The position numbers and the translations under genes are program-made. The notes under the pieces are model-generated. The model saw only the letters and a program-made list of their open reading frames with translations, did no database searches and was not told the origin of the DNA. From Paracoccaceae bacterium (lineage in GTDB: Bacteria; Pseudomonadota; Alphaproteobacteria; Rhodobacterales; Rhodobacteraceae), in the NCBI GenBank assembly GCA_006227805.1, contig SBFT01000072.1, positions 1 to 6,457 on the forward strand: a DNA stretch of 6,457 bases. The letters run 5' to 3'. The stretch's first letter is position 1; every line of letters begins with the position of its first letter. Shown piece by piece: positions 6,015 to 6,457 of this stretch.

Positions 6015-6457
6015 CGGCCGATCAGTTCCTGCGACAGCCGCGGCACCGCGTCGGGGCGGCCGAGGCGGGCACGGTAGACCGGCAGGCTTTCGGCCACCCG
6101 CATCACGTAGTTGCGGGTTTCGGTAAAGGGGATCGACTCGATCCAGTCGATCACGTCCACCGTTCCGCCGCGCGGGTCGCCCAGTTCCCCGATCCAGCGG
6201 CGGGGGCGGCCGGGCCCGGCGTTGTAGCCCGCCGCGACCAGCACCGGCACCGGCCCGAATTCCGCCACCAGTTCCGCCAGATAGGCGCTGCCGAGGCGCG
6301 CGTTGTAATCGGGGTCTGCCGTCAGCCGGCCGGGCTCGTAGGCGAGGCCGAGCTTGCCCGCCATCATCTTCGCGGTGCCCGGCATCACTTGCATGAGCCC
6401 CAGCGCGCCGACGGGCGACACGACCTTGGGGTCGAATTCGCTTTCCCGCCGGGCGAT
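6011..6457 (-). CDS. Slt-type soluble lytic murein transglycosylase, C-terminal part (cut by window edge)
   Basis: Family 1 lytic transglycosylase that cleaves the MurNAc-GlcNAc bond of peptidoglycan with formation of 1,6-anhydro-MurNAc, normally in the periplasm. The minus-strand frame is open from 6457 to the TAG at 6013-6011, giving 148 residues. Visible residue 5 is the catalytic glutamate in RRESEFDPK (compare RQESAWNPK, E478 of E. coli Slt70). It is followed by SPVGALGLMQVMPGTA (14-29), NARLGSAYL (52-60), AAGYNAGPGRPRRW (75-88) and the Slt-specific SIPFTETRNYVMRV (108-121). The last motif separates it from MltC/EmtA types. The N-terminal alpha-superhelical domain and any signal peptide lie outside the window. 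An internal GTG at 6421 would remove the catalytic glutamate, so it is not the start. The gene is convergent with dxs. Confidence 0.93.
   Translation of the reverse strand: MARRESEFDPKVVSPVGALGLMQVMPGTAKMMAGKLGLAYEPGRLTADPDYNARLGSAYLAELVAEFGPVPVLVAAGYNAGPGRPRRWIGELGDPRGGTVDVIDWIESIPFTETRNYVMRVAESLPVYRARLGRPDAVPRLSQELIGR

Noticed and set aside
1..6457. A mobile element, CRISPR array, toxin-antitoxin pair, phage remnant or other novel defence or biosynthetic system
   Set aside because: I looked for terminal repeats, regularly spaced repeats, transposase or integrase motifs, small overlapping gene pairs and composition shifts, and found none. The window is dense with known core genes.

Overview
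The window reads as a high-GC alphaproteobacterial chromosome segment, almost certainly from the Rhodobacteraceae (Paracoccus/Rhodobacter-like; the genus cannot be fixed by eye). The grounds are strong third-position GC, the petP-petR regulator pair known from Rhodobacter, and an xseB-ispA-dxs run whose proteins look Rhodobacteraceae-like. It looks like ordinary core chromosome: I see no insertion sequence, tRNA, rRNA, CRISPR array, integrase or compositional island.

Layout: (1) 1-569, minus strand: the N-terminal 189 codons of a branched-chain amino-acid aminotransferase (ilvE), running off the left edge. (2) 570-726: a 157-bp divergent control region. It holds a good sigma70-type promoter reading toward ilvE, an inverted repeat over its -35 box, and two TTGCGC(C)AA boxes 31 bp apart. 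(3) 727-1937, plus strand: petP (MarR family) and petR (OmpR-family response regulator) overlapping by ATGA, with no histidine kinase in the window. (4) 1938-2009: a 72-bp gap with a Shine-Dalgarno but no convincing terminator. (5) 2010-6010, plus strand: a class II histone-deacetylase-like hydrolase, xseB (exonuclease VII small subunit), ispA (farnesyl diphosphate synthase) and dxs (1-deoxyxylulose-5-phosphate synthase). The first three overlap by 4 nt and dxs follows after 28 nt, so they look co-transcribed. (6) 6011-6457, minus strand: the C-terminal 148 residues of an Slt-type soluble lytic transglycosylase, running off the right edge. Its stop codon directly abuts that of dxs.

Functionally, dxs makes the first intermediate of the MEP isoprenoid pathway (DXP), and ispA condenses the resulting C5 units to FPP for quinone, bactoprenol and (where present) carotenoid or bacteriochlorophyll side chains. 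PetR is known in R. capsulatus as a regulator needed for cytochrome bc1-dependent growth, so its location upstream of the isoprenoid genes suggests, but does not prove, a link between respiratory regulation and quinone precursor supply. No gene here is of an unknown type. The least explained parts are the ilvE-petP control region, the substrate of the deacetylase, and the partner of PetR.
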